A stretch of DNA of 64,000 nt from Pyropia yezoensis (taxonomy: Eukaryota > Rhodophyta > Bangiophyceae > Bangiales > Bangiaceae). The notes beneath the pieces are model-generated. The model was not told the origin of the DNA, did not search any database, and saw only the letters and a program-made list of their open reading frames with translations. Of this stretch, positions 1-10,273 are shown one piece after another. Each line of letters begins with the position of its first letter. Position 1 is the stretch's first letter. The DNA lies in contig CM020620.1 of assembly GCA_009829735.1 (NCBI GenBank), positions 20,372,020 to 20,436,019 on the forward strand. Reading direction: 5' to 3'. The position numbers and the translations under genes are program-made.

Positions 1-940
1 ACCAGACCCAGTACAGAGCCAAAGGCGGAAGGCGCGGCCGAAACACCCGGCCAGACCCCAGGACGACGCTGAAGTATCGCGCTTCGTCCCAGACAGAAGG
101 GATCTTGGATGATGACATGGGGGATGCAGCTCGGCGGGTGACCGAGAAAATTTGCCCGGACTCAGATACCGGCAGGTCCAGCAACACCACAGAGAGCACG
201 TAATCAATGTCCGCTGCGTCGGCCAGGTTCCACGCGTGCTCCGCTATCGCCGACGAAGCCGCGTGTTGAATCTTCTCCATCAGCATCTTGATCGACACGT
301 GGGGCCTGTGAGGGCGCACCAGGCTACCCGCTTGCGTGAGCCATATGGCCAGATCCACCGCCGTCCGCATGTGACCGCCACACAGGTAGGATAGCCCCTT
401 GGCCGACGACTGCAGCTGGACTTGGGACATGGCACTGGGTTGAGGTTGAGTGCGGGTCTCGCGGGCGACGAACAGGTCCGTGCGGATGTTCTGAAACAGC
501 GCGGAGCACGCATCCGACTTCTCCGCGTCCCGCGTCATCATAAATCCCTTGCTTGCCAGAGTGCTCAGGCCCTTGTAGATGATGCACGACAACTGCTCCG
601 GATCGGGGCAAAACAGGTTGTCCACGGGCAACACCCTGCGTCCAGAGATGGTGGTCGCCTCGGACATGGTGGTGTAGTCCAGGGAAGACGCAAAGGTGAC
701 GCCACCGATCTTGTCCGTCAATGTGCATGCCGCGTTGAGAAGGTCGGAAGCGATGGCGGCGTGAGTGCCGCGCATAGAGCCACCCCCGTCCTTGGCGACC
801 AGCCACTTGGCCAGGTCGCCTCCCGCCTTCAGCAACGTGGTCTTGGAGACCTCGTCCACCAGCACGACCACCGGGGCGTTGGGAATGCCCCGCTTGCCGC
901 GACATTGCAGGAGCGCCCAAGCTTCGGCGTAGATGGCGGT
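1..940 (-). CDS. Crinkler/RHS-like P-loop NTPase fragment (partial, C-terminal side off window)
   Basis: One minus-strand frame stays open from about position 930 to the window edge (more than 300 codons), with normal amino acid composition rather than the Arg/Pro-rich composition of the other frames. A Walker B-like segment VVVLVDEVSK lies at about 839-870. Some 60 residues later ASSLDYTTMSEATTISGRRV (about 637-692) resembles the post-Walker-B 'SSLD...SGR' block I recall from CRN/RHS-type NTPases of oomycetes, trypanosomes and various algae. The Walker A end should lie upstream, beyond a G-run at 952-967, where the frame turns Pro-rich and is not convincing, so an intron or frame change probably lies there. 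Proteins of this family are ATPases fused to variable nuclease- or kinase-like ends and are often multicopy and subtelomeric. The family call rests on motif resemblance only. Confidence 0.45.
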
Positions 941-3595
941 GGGCGCCCCCGCCGGGGGGGGGTGGGGGGGCGGTCGCCGCGGCAGCGGCGGCGGCGGGTG
1001 CCGCTCGGCGGCGGTACCGCGCATGCGCGGAACTGCTGCGGCTGGGAGGGGGAGGAACGCCGCCCAAGCAGCCCCGCCCGGGCGCGCCCGCCACCGACGC
1101 TGCCGTCGCCGATGCGGCCGCCCGTGCGGTGCGGCTGGGCGCCGCGGCCGCTGACAAGGGGGCGGCGGCGGCAGCGTCCCCGCCCCACCTTCGCCCCTCG
1201 CCACCCTCGCCAGCAGCGGTACCGCCGCTCGTGCCGTCGCCGCCGCCGCAGCCACCATTGCCGGCGCCGCCGGCGACGCCACCACAACGGGCGTTCCCCC
1301 CCCGCCCGTGGCGGAGGGGACGACCGGTACCACCGCAGCGGCGGCGGCGGCAGCCGCCCGCTCGCTTGCCACGACGGCCCCATCCGCTTGCAGGCGGTCA
1401 CCCCGACGCCCGCCGCGGACCAGACTGTTCGCACCCTCCGCGCGGCGGCGCCGGCGGGAATGACCGTGGCAGCGCTGTCGGAGGCGCTGGCGCGGGCGCT
1501 CGATGGGTACCTGTGCATTTCAAACTTCGAAAGGGCTCACCCCAGCCCCCACCTCCACCGCTGGTGTGACCAGCCAACAGAGGAGAGATGCCCGCGCACA
1601 CGCCCACAAGGCCACACCCCCCATCCACGCGCCGTGGCCACGTGCTGCTGCTGCTGCACACGGCCACCGCTGTGGCGTGGCGCCGCCGCGTCGGCTGCTC
1701 CCCCTGTCGCAGCCGTTGCGCCCGCCTCTTTTTCTCCCGCTGTGACGGCCCGCCCGCCGAGCGGCTGCTGCGGGCGGGTGCTGTCGCGGCCGCTACTGGT
1801 TGATGGTGGTGGTCCTACTGGTGATGGCTGCTGCTTCTGCTTCCGCTACTGCTGCTGCTGCTACGGACGGCGCCGCGTCCACTTTTCCCCCAATGGCCTC
1901 CCCCGTCCCTCCCCCTTCCCTCTCCCCCCCTCTTCGCCATTGTGTTGGCGGGGCGAGCGGCCGAGGCAGCTAGCTGAGTGGGGCTGCCTGTCGGGAGGAC
2001 CGCGGCGTGCGGGGGCGGTGCCAGGGGGCCGGCCGCCACTCCATTGACACGCCACGGAGCTTTGGCGGTGGGGCTGGACCGCCAGACCGGGCGGCCGTCA
2101 TCGGCACGTGTGAGGCGTTCCGCGGACCAACGAAACCGACGGGTAGCACACACGGGAGGGCTTTGAGGTTGGCGTTTTGAATCTGCGTCCCTCGCAACGT
2201 ACGGCGGACGTCTAAAGTCTCCCCTGCGTGTGTCCGCGGTCAGCGGCTGCAGTGTGGCTGCCGTCACCGGGGGGGGCGCCGTCTGCGACCAGGCCGCGGC
2301 GGTGCGCCCCTCCACACCACCTCGTCGGACTTCATGGAGCGGCTTCTTGCCATCCTCACTTGCGCCGGTCGCTGCAACTGCCGCGCCCGCCCGTGCACGC
2401 CCTCCACCAGCTGCCACTGCCACTGCCGCCGCTGCTGCGGGCAGTCGCCGACAAAGTCAGTGTCGAGGGCATGGCATCAGCTGGTGCCGGCGGCGGCAGC
2501 GGCGGCGGCGGCGGCGCCCGCTCTGATAAGTGCGCCCCACTGTCCATCTCCCCATCCCCCGTCCGGGTCCATCCGGCACCTTGTCGCTACTGCGGCTGCC
2601 CCCCGTCGTCGTCGAAACCCCGCCGTAGGTGCCGTGCCACCCGTGCCGCGCCCTTCGGGTCTCGGGCGGTGCCGGCCATCGGCTCGCGAAACTCCACCAC
2701 GACTGCCGCTGCGAGCGCGGCGGCGACGCTGTGCGGGCGGCGGCCGCCACGGCGGCCGCGACGGGGACTCTCCGGTGGGGCCGCCCGCGGGTCTGGGGCG
2801 AAGGCGCAAAGCCCACGCTGCACGTCGTCGGTGGCCCAGTGCAGTGCCTCTTAGGTAAATGAACCAGCGTCTCAGAAAACGTGCCAATCTGGTGTAGACA
2901 TTGGGGTTCACAGTGGCTATTCAAAAGAATGGCACAAAGGGTTCAGAAACCGATGAGAACGAAGAGGGACACCATAATCGACGCCACCTTTCTGCTTTGT
3001 CAGAAAGTGAACGAAAACTGTTGGCCGGCTTGCGACTTGCCGTATTTAATTGTGCCTATGTATGCATGATCAAAATTAGATACACTTTGTGGGAAGCGCA
3101 GCAGGGCAGCGGGAGCTGTACCGCTGGCGGGCACTTTTCAGATTCGGCCTGTCTGGGTGACGACGTGGCGCCCCCCCCCCCCCCCCCCCCCCTCGCCGCC
3201 ATTGGCTGGCGCCGGCACCCCCCTTCCAGCACACCTCATAACAGAGGGAAAAAATGAGCCAAGACAGAATAAAGAAGCAAGACAACGTGCAAGACCAGCT
3301 GTGCCCGCCGGCCCCCCTCGCAAAGAACTCAGAACCCGACCCGACCCGAGGCTATTGGCCCCTGCACACTCTCCCTCGGTGCGACGGCGAGCTCATACTG
3401 TCTGCTCTGAGCGCCTGAAAATCACATCCCCCTTTGTCCGACGACGCATGCGCAGAAAGTGGGAGGGGGGGGTGGGGGCAAAGGGAGAATGCCTGTTCCT
3501 GATCCGACGCGCCTCGCCGCGCCGCGCCACCACCGCCACCTCCAACGACTCCCACGGGCGAGAACGGTGCCACCGCGACGTGGGGCGCCGCGCTG
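941..3595. other. GC-rich stretch without a confident gene
   Basis: Positions 941-2860 are extremely GC-rich and open in several frames on both strands. The minus-strand frame at 1815-2423 has the most natural composition and could hold upstream exons of the gene at 1-940, but no motif is recognisable. From 2860 to 3130 the DNA is closer to balanced composition and looks intergenic. A run of about 22 C residues lies at 3171-3192. Confidence 0.4.
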
Positions 3596-3910
3596 TTGAG
3601 GCGGGAGGCGGGGGGGAACGGGCTGGGTATGGATGCGGGTGAAGGCGTGCCGATGTGTGTGTCGGGGGGGGAGGGTGCGAGGGCCCCTCCAGACACCCTC
3701 GCCAGAGGCAGAGGGCTTGATTTGCGGCGGCGGCAGTCTTCAGAAAGGAGCCGCGCTGCCTGGCCATTGTCAAACCCCCCCGCCGTGGGCCCGCGGCGGG
3801 TCAGCGTCTCCACCGAAAGTGGGCTCGGTCGACCTGAACCTTCCTCGCCCGCCCTTCCTCCCCCCTCCCCCCTGGCGGCCCCGTCCCTGCCCACTGCTGC
3901 CGTCGGCATC

Positions 3911-5322
3911 ATGCCTCTCACGCGCCGCACCGTCATCACACTTGCCGCCGTGGGGGGTGCGGTGCTCGTTGCCGTCGCCATCACCGTCACGGCGGTGGTG
4001 CTAGCACGGGGCGGGGGGGGGGGGGTGGACGCGTCCCCCGGCCGTCCCGCCTCTGCTATGCCCTCCCCCATCCCCTACGCAACTACCCCTGAGGCGCAGC
4101 CCACGCCCGACCGTGAGGCCAACAATCGGTGCTACGAAGAAAACCAGGACGACCGCCCGACGCGGCCGCCGATCGACGTGGTGCTGCTGCTGGACACGGG
4201 AGGCGCGGCGGCGGGGGCACGTCTGGCTGTATTGGTTCCTGAGCCCGGCGTAGGGTTGCTGCTGCGCTCCGTCAGGAACACCAGCGGCGCCCGCCTGCTC
4301 GACGGCTCTCGCGTGGGGGTGGCCACGTATGGCAGCGTCGGCCCGGACGCGGGCGGGGGGGCGCCCCTAAAGTGGGTCGTTCCCCTGTCGACTAACGAGA
4401 CGGAGGTGGCGGCGGCGGTGGGGGGCCTCGTAGGCACGGGGGGGGGGGCGGAGACGGGGGCGGGGGGGCGCTCGCCGCCCTCTCCGCCCTGGCCTCCTCC
4501 CCACAGGCCGCCGGGTGGCGCCCCGCATCCACCCGGGTGGTTGCGTGGGTGGGAGGTCGCCCTGGAGCGGAGGGCCTCTGCTGGCCGAGCCGTCAGGACG
4601 TAGCGGCCGACCTACTTGCCGCCCGCATTGTGGTGGTGGCCCTCAGCGTCGGCGGGGGGCTGGATGCGGCCGTGCCGCCGGGCGTTGGGGGCAGAGGCCG
4701 GGAGGGTGCCGTCGCCGAGTGTCCACCCCCCACCCCAGGGGGCCGTCCCCTTGATGTCCCCCCCATTGAACCTGACCAGGCGGCCGCTCTGCTAGACGCG
4801 GGGGTGGAGGGGTGGGTGGAGCCCCTGCCGCCATTGGCCGTTGCTGGGGGCGGCCTTGCAGCCGCCCTGCGCCCCCTCCTCTTTGATGCGTGGCGCCTCC
4901 GCCCCATCACCTCTGTCCACGACTGTGGGGGGGGATACGACATGCGGTGCATGGGTGCCTTCTCCGTTGGTATTTGTTCGTACCGCAGGCGGGCGAGTGG
5001 GAGGGCGCCCCCCACCGCGGGGGGCCTGGCCCGCACCTGCGACGCTTTCGAGGCGCGGAAGCTCTTCGAACTTGTCAGAACGGCCGGCAACCAACCGCCC
5101 ACACGGACCATCACGGTGCGCGCGGATGGAACGCAGGTGACGTGTGTGTGGGGGTCTGACGGCGACGTCAGGTGCGAGGCAGACCCACAGGCAGGCACCC
5201 CTGCCGACCGACCCACGCAAAGACTGCGAACGCCAAGCCCCGCAACCGACAGGAGATCGCTCCACCGCCGACGACAGCTCTTCTACCTCCGACCCGCAGG
5301 CGGGACGAGGTGGGGCTACTGA
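3911..5322 (+). CDS. Membrane-anchored vWA-like protein, frame broken in a poly-G run
   Basis: The start chosen is the ATG at 3911 (MPLTRRTVITL...), directly before a single hydrophobic segment (about residues 8-36) that would make a type II anchor or uncleaved signal. After a Pro/Ser-rich linker comes IDVVLLLDTGG, the first strand of a von Willebrand factor A-like fold, then SRVGVATYGS and, near 4440, a GGGAETGAG stretch like the vWA 'GGGTxTGxAL' motif. The continuation (ALAALSALASSPQ..., then RIVVVALSV) is in the next frame, so the open frames 3911-4603 and about 4450-5322 must join within the G-runs at 4438-4468. The metal site is degenerate: LDTGGA lacks the serines of DxSxS. The C-terminal part carries several cysteines (C-x-W and CEAD). 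Function unknown; adhesion or surface binding would be typical of the fold. Confidence 0.55.
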
Positions 5323-7347
5323 CACGTGCATGCGGGCCTGTACCCAGCGTTGGTGGGCATGGCCGCAGGGCGAGTTGGAGCTGGTGAACTGCATACCAGA
5401 GCACGCCGCACACGTCACCAAAAGGGAGTGCAGCACTGCTTAGATAGATACCGCCAGCCATGATTTTCACTCCTACATACAAACTTAAAGTTTAGGTATT
5501 GCTTCTCATCCATGTGCGGTTAGCACGTAGGTACGCGGATTGACGGTGACTCTTTTGGTCACTTCTGCTGCCGAAGCACACGGTATCACACGGCGAGGCA
5601 TCAGAGCCCTCCACCAAGAGCCACCCCCCCTCGACACAGCAGCAGCACCCTCACCCACGACTACCAGCACGTCCGCCGCTGCGTGTGCGCGGCCGACCAC
5701 CCCCGCCACCATACCGCGGTCGGTGGCTGCTGCCGCTGCATCAGCCGTTCCTACCATTTTTTGCCGCGTCGCTGTCGCATGAGCTGGTGGCGCCGATGCC
5801 GGCAGAGGCGGAAAGGCGGGTGGTGCGGGGGGGTCGCCCCCCCGTGCCGACCACCATCCCTCCGCCACTGCCAGCACCGGCCGCCCTCGAGCCGCCTGCC
5901 CACAACGGCGCGCCGCTTTACCCGCACAAGTAGGTCACTGCATGTGGTGGGGGGGGAGGGCAGTGGGCAGCCCGCCCACCACTGCAGTGGCCACATGGGC
6001 GGGCCTATCCGCGGTGACCGGAATTTTGGCAGCTGGCCGTTGATTGTTGTCGCCGCGGTCGCGGGGTGAGGGGCGCGGCGAGGCAGAACTCCTCCCTGGG
6101 GGGGCCCCCCCAGCCCCTTCCTCGTAATCGAGGCCAGCCTCCTGGTGGCGCTAGTCGATTATGACTGACCACCGCGCCGAGGGAGCCAGCCGCGGCGGGT
6201 TGGCTGGTGCGTGCCGGCTGTGGCCGCCGCAGGGTGTGGCAGAGAGGGTGGGTTCGCATCCCCGTCGCGCGTGGACCGACGGGGGGCGGGGTGGAATGGC
6301 TGACGCTGGGTGCAGGACGGCGACGCCGGCTTCTTCGTCCTGCAGCGTGGCTGTTCTGCGAGGCCGAGTCATCCACGTAACTTTTAAAGTGATGCTATTT
6401 TATGCTAAAGTTTAGCGACGGAAATCCAGATGGCCCGCGACAGCGGCCTGGCATACCCAGAGACCCACCTCCGCCAGCGTCGTACCCACGACGAACAGCT
6501 TTGGCAGGGGGTTTGAGGGGGGGGCGGATGCCGCCACCACGTCGTTGGACGGCACGGCTGCCCGCTTCGTGGCGGCCGCACCAGTGGCGTGCGGCTCTGG
6601 AAGCGCGCGGTGGGCGGCGCTGGGGCGCATAGCGGGGGACCTGGGCGTCCGCAGCGAGGCGCTGCGGCGATGGCTCCATGCAGCCTGTCGCAGAGGGCTA
6701 ACGATATATTTCGTCGTGGGGAAGACCTTGGACAAAGAGCAGAACGCAAGGCCAGGAAACAACAGGACGCACACTCCACATCCTCCTCATTGTTGGCCGT
6801 TCCCCTCTCTGCAGCACACTCTATCCACTGCCCAGTCCCCCCTCCCCCCCCCCCCCACTGCCCAGTCCCCCATTTCCCCCCCCCCTCATGGTACTCCGGC
6901 CGGGCGCGCCGGAGGCCAGACAAGGCCACGACAGCGGTGTGCCGCCGGTGAGGGAAGATGCCCCGGTGGTAGAGAATGAGAGGGGGAGGCCCCAGATATA
7001 AACGAGCAACGTAGTGAGAGGAGGAGGCGGCAGGCACCGTGTCGTCCTGCGGCATCGGCGTCAGCCAGGACACCCAGAGGTAAGGCCGAGCACTACCACG
7101 TGGATGCCGCTGTGCAGGCCATCCAAGCCGACCAGAGCGCCGCACTCGTGCACCCGCCGCCCTTGCACACTCCCACCGCACACGCACCAAGCCCTGACCC
7201 ATCCGCCCACACCCCCCACAGCCAACCCACTGCTGCCTGGCTTGTCGAGATACTCCGTAGCCGCTGGTCGCGCCAGCTCCCGCCTCCGCCAACGCCACCC
7301 CACCCGGTCAACACGCGCTCCACACCCCCCAACGCCGTCTCGGTCCG
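5323..7347. other. Intergenic stretch, no gene supported
   Basis: Open frames here are short and mutually overlapping. Two slightly AT-richer patches (5430-5540 and 6370-6420) look like spacers. A near-repeat of 'actgcccagtcccc' separated by C-runs lies at 6820-6880. Nothing recognisable is seen. Confidence 0.4.
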
Positions 7348-7635
7348 TCAGCACGCGCTCTTCGCCCCCAGCGCGTAGTCACAGTTGGGGCACCGGTGGG
7401 TGATGTCGCTCGCGCAGTTGCACATGCTTGGGAGGAAGACGCAGCACGCGCTGGTGAGGAGGCACAGCACCCAATTGGCCGCATTGCAGCTGTTCACCTC
7501 CGTCTTGGACGTGACGTTGGCGCCACATCCGGGGCAGGTGACCACCTCGGGGCGTGCCGTCCACACGTTGGGTAACGGTCGGCCGGGCGGGGCCGTGGCG
7601 GGGTACGCGGGCGGGAAGGGGAAGTCACCCGCCAT
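7348..7635 (-). CDS. LITAF-domain membrane-associated protein, copy 1
   Basis: A 95-residue protein starting at the ATG read from 7635 (MAGDFPFPPAYP...). The LITAF/SIMPLE zinc-ribbon domain is complete: CPGCGANV at about residues 39-46, a hydrophobic Cys-rich membrane-inserting helix (VLCLLTSACCVFLPS) and the second knuckle HRCPNC near the C-terminus. A short Pro-rich N-terminus is typical of the family. LITAF proteins are peripheral membrane proteins of late endosomes and lysosomes that bind one zinc and insert the central helix as a hairpin. A second copy lies 1.6 kb away on the same strand. An upstream in-frame extension to 7770 is Pro-rich and probably untranslated. Confidence 0.8.
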   Translation of the reverse strand: MAGDFPFPPAYPATAPPGRPLPNVWTARPEVVTCPGCGANVTSKTEVNSCNAANWVLCLLTSACCVFLPSMCNCASDITHRCPNCDYALGAKSAC

Positions 7636-8980
7636 GGGGGCGGGAAGGGCAAACAAATGGGGAGTGGCACGAAGGGGGTTGTACGGAGGGGGGATGCGAG
7701 GGAAAGGGCGACAAGGGTGGGGCGGCGGCAATGCAGCAGGTGCGGGCAGGCGGCAGAGCACGAGGGGCAAGACAAGGCGCAGGGGGGGGGGTACCAGGAG
7801 GGTGAAGCCAACAGGGGTGGAAAGGGGGCGACAGGAGGAGGAAGCCAGCTGAGCAGCGAGAAGAGGTGGGCGGACACTTTGAAAGCGGAAGGAGACGCGG
7901 TCCTCGCTGCGAGACGGTGCGAGGCTAGGTTCCTTCTCTTCAGTGTCCGCGCCCGCGAGAGGAGCCGCGCGCGCATGCGCAGGGAATGACCACCCGCGGA
8001 CGCCGCCTCGCTGTCGACGCCATGGCGCTGGCGCCAGCTCATTTCCAGGATTGTCCTACCTATGTATGTAGGTTTGTACATGTATGTACACGTCAGCCCT
8101 CAGGCCAAGGCGGTGCTTTCGCTCAGACGCATGGGGAGCAACGACAAAGCTGAGCGAGGTCCAACGATTATTCGTACTCTTGAAAGTTTGTTTCATGCTG
8201 CACGGTCACTCCCGGTATCTATGTATTTCCGCAACGCTTCGAAGCGTCGGGCGCGACCATGGATACTAGGGGGGAGGGAAGCGGCGGAGGGACATGGAGG
8301 GGGTTGATGTGGGGGGGGGGGGGGGGGGGCGGGACAGGTGCAGGGGATGGGGGGGGGGGGGGGGAGGATGGTGGTGGCTGTGGTTCCAGTGTGTGGGAGG
8401 AGCGGGTGGGTGGGGGAGGCACCGGCGGTGGGGGAGGCGGCGGCGCACTGCGGCCGCAGCGTCGAGCTGAGCGTGGCGACGGACCACTCCGCGCGGGGCC
8501 GTGAGCTGAGGCGTGCGCCGCTTGTTCCGTTCCCGTTCGCCTAGTGGCAGTGACAGCGGCGGTGGGTTTTGGGGCGCGTGCGGCCGGGGGGGGGGGGGGG
8601 GAGGGTTGGGCACAGCGTTTGCGGCTGCGCGCACCGCCACGAGATGGTCCAGCGACAGGCCCGCACTGCCAGTAGGAGAGCGTTTACCAGAGGAACAAAA
8701 AGACAGGGGGAGACCAAAGAGAATACACTCGAAAAACAAAGAAGAACAGGTAACAGACGCGGTGCCGCCCGGCGACATCGGCTCCAGCGACGAATCTCGC
8801 GGGAGCGGCCGAGCGCCACCATGCACTCATACCAGTGTGAGACCACTCAAACCGAAACGGGCGCCGTGCCGGCGCCTCCCTCCACAGGGCATGCTGTTGG
8901 CACCGCACCCGCGGGGGCGGGGGGGCGGGGCCATAGCAAGAAGGCCGCAGTCCCCCCCACCGCCAAGGGCTTCCCGCCTG
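7636..8980. other. Spacer between the two LITAF genes
   Basis: No gene supported. It includes poly-G runs at about 8311-8328, 8349-8363 and 8586-8601, and a low-GC patch at 8040-8110 with repeated 'tgtatgta' steps. The segment before the copy-2 stop resembles the DNA before the copy-1 stop ('aacacgcgctc' and 'cccagcgcgtagtcacag'), so the duplication may include 3' flank. Confidence 0.5.
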
Positions 8981-9238
8981 TCAACACGCGCTCTTTGCCC
9001 CCAGCGCGTAGTCACAGTTGGGGCACCGGTGGGTGATGTCGCTCGCGCAGTTGCACATGCTTGGGAGGAAGACGCAGCACGCGCTGGTGAGGAGGCACAG
9101 CACCCAGTTGGCCACCGTGCAGCTGTTCACCTCCACTTTGGACGTGACGTTGGCGCCACATCCGGGGCAGATAACCCCCTCGGGACGCTTTGTCCAATAG
9201 GCCGGCAGCGGCCGGGGGGCGGAAGCCGCATCGGCCAT
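8981..9238 (-). CDS. LITAF-domain membrane-associated protein, copy 2
   Basis: An 85-residue protein from the ATG read from 9238 (MADAASAPRPLP...). From CPGCGANV to the stop it is almost identical to copy 1 at 7348-7635; I count only a few substitutions (for example K/VEV for K/TEV and TVAN for NAAN). The Pro-rich N-termini differ. At the nucleotide level the last ~105 coding bases match without a visible change, which points to recent duplication or gene conversion. It has the same expected role at endosomal membranes. Both copies read toward the left edge of the window. Confidence 0.8.
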   Translation of the reverse strand: MADAASAPRPLPAYWTKRPEGVICPGCGANVTSKVEVNSCTVANWVLCLLTSACCVFLPSMCNCASDITHRCPNCDYALGAKSAC

Positions 9239-10273
9239 AGGGAAAGGCGAAAGAAGAAGGGGGCGGAGCCGGGGAGGGAGGCTTGGTGGGGGTGGTCGAA
9301 GGGGGAGGGCTGAGGACAACGGGGGGTCGCACGGGCAAAGACGGGGACGGTAGAGGAGCAGCTAAAGTACAGGCCGACGAGTGAGCACGGGGAGCGCAAG
9401 ATGTGGGTTGCGACGTGAGGCTGCGGGGGATGTTGGACGAGGCTGGGTGGACAAGAGTCTAGAGGAGGCAGGCGCCAAGCTCTCGAGGGAACACCTCAGG
9501 CAGGCGCTCTCAGAGCACCGCGCGGGCTTCCTGGAACGACCTCGCACGTGTATCCAGCGCCATACTGCAGACTACAGCACTACCCTTTGAGACGTCGAGA
9601 CCTGTCGATGCGTATGTGCTGTACTGTACATATAGGTATCACACGGCGGGGCCGCAGCTGCCACACACGTGTGCCAGTACCAACTGAACTGGGCTGGGGG
9701 GTGATAACTGCGGGGGGTGATAACCGGGGGGGGGGTGATAACTGCGGGGGGGGGGTGATAACTGCGGGGGGGGGGTGATAACTGCGGGGGGGGGGTGATA
9801 ACCTCTGACTGGGTTGGAGAGCGGGGGAGGGGGGGGGGGTGACAACTGCGGGGGGCGATAACTGCGCGGGGGGCGATAACTGCGGGGGGGTGAAAACCTC
9901 TGGCTGGTTTGGAGAGCGGAGAACTGTACGCACTGTACTGCGCAGTAGACATCTACTGTATGTACATTGCTGGATCCACTACGTATCCCCCCCCCCCACG
10001 CCAGAAACAGCCGGGGCCGTTCCGTGCGGCAGAGGACCATGGACCCAACGGGATGGAATTTGCTCGCAGCACGGGCATACAAGACGAGGACCTCGCGTCA
10101 CCCTGCACGCACCCCACGCGCCACAGCCATACTCATAAATACACCGCTCACCAGCGACGCAACCCCCTCCCAAAGTCATGTCACGGGAGGGGTTGCTCTT
10201 GCACCACGTGCTTGCGCGTGCCACGCACACAGGCCGTCCCCCCCCGCCCCCCTTCAGCCCTCCCCGCCCCCCT
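9239..10273. other. Intergenic stretch with a G-rich minisatellite
   Basis: Apart from the minisatellite at 9699-9905, this stretch holds short 'tgtactgtac'-type steps near 9615 and 9920-9970. No gene is supported. Confidence 0.5.
9699..9905. repeat. G-rich minisatellite, unit about 19 bases
   Basis: About eight to nine units built on 'ggggtgataactgcgg' with G-runs of 4 to 10 between them. Two units are replaced by a 'cctctgactgggttggagagcg' / 'cctctggctggtttggagagcg' variant (9802 and 9896), so the array has a higher-order period of about 95 bases. The spaced G-runs could form G-quadruplexes on this strand. Confidence 0.85.

Noticed and set aside
422-2047. A 541-codon plus-strand open frame
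   Set aside because: Its first third is antisense to the natural-looking NTPase frame, and the rest is Arg/Pro-rich low complexity.
9699-9905. Regular repeats with spacers, considered as a CRISPR-like array
   Set aside because: The host is eukaryotic, the 'spacers' are only G-runs of varying length, and the repeat is too short.
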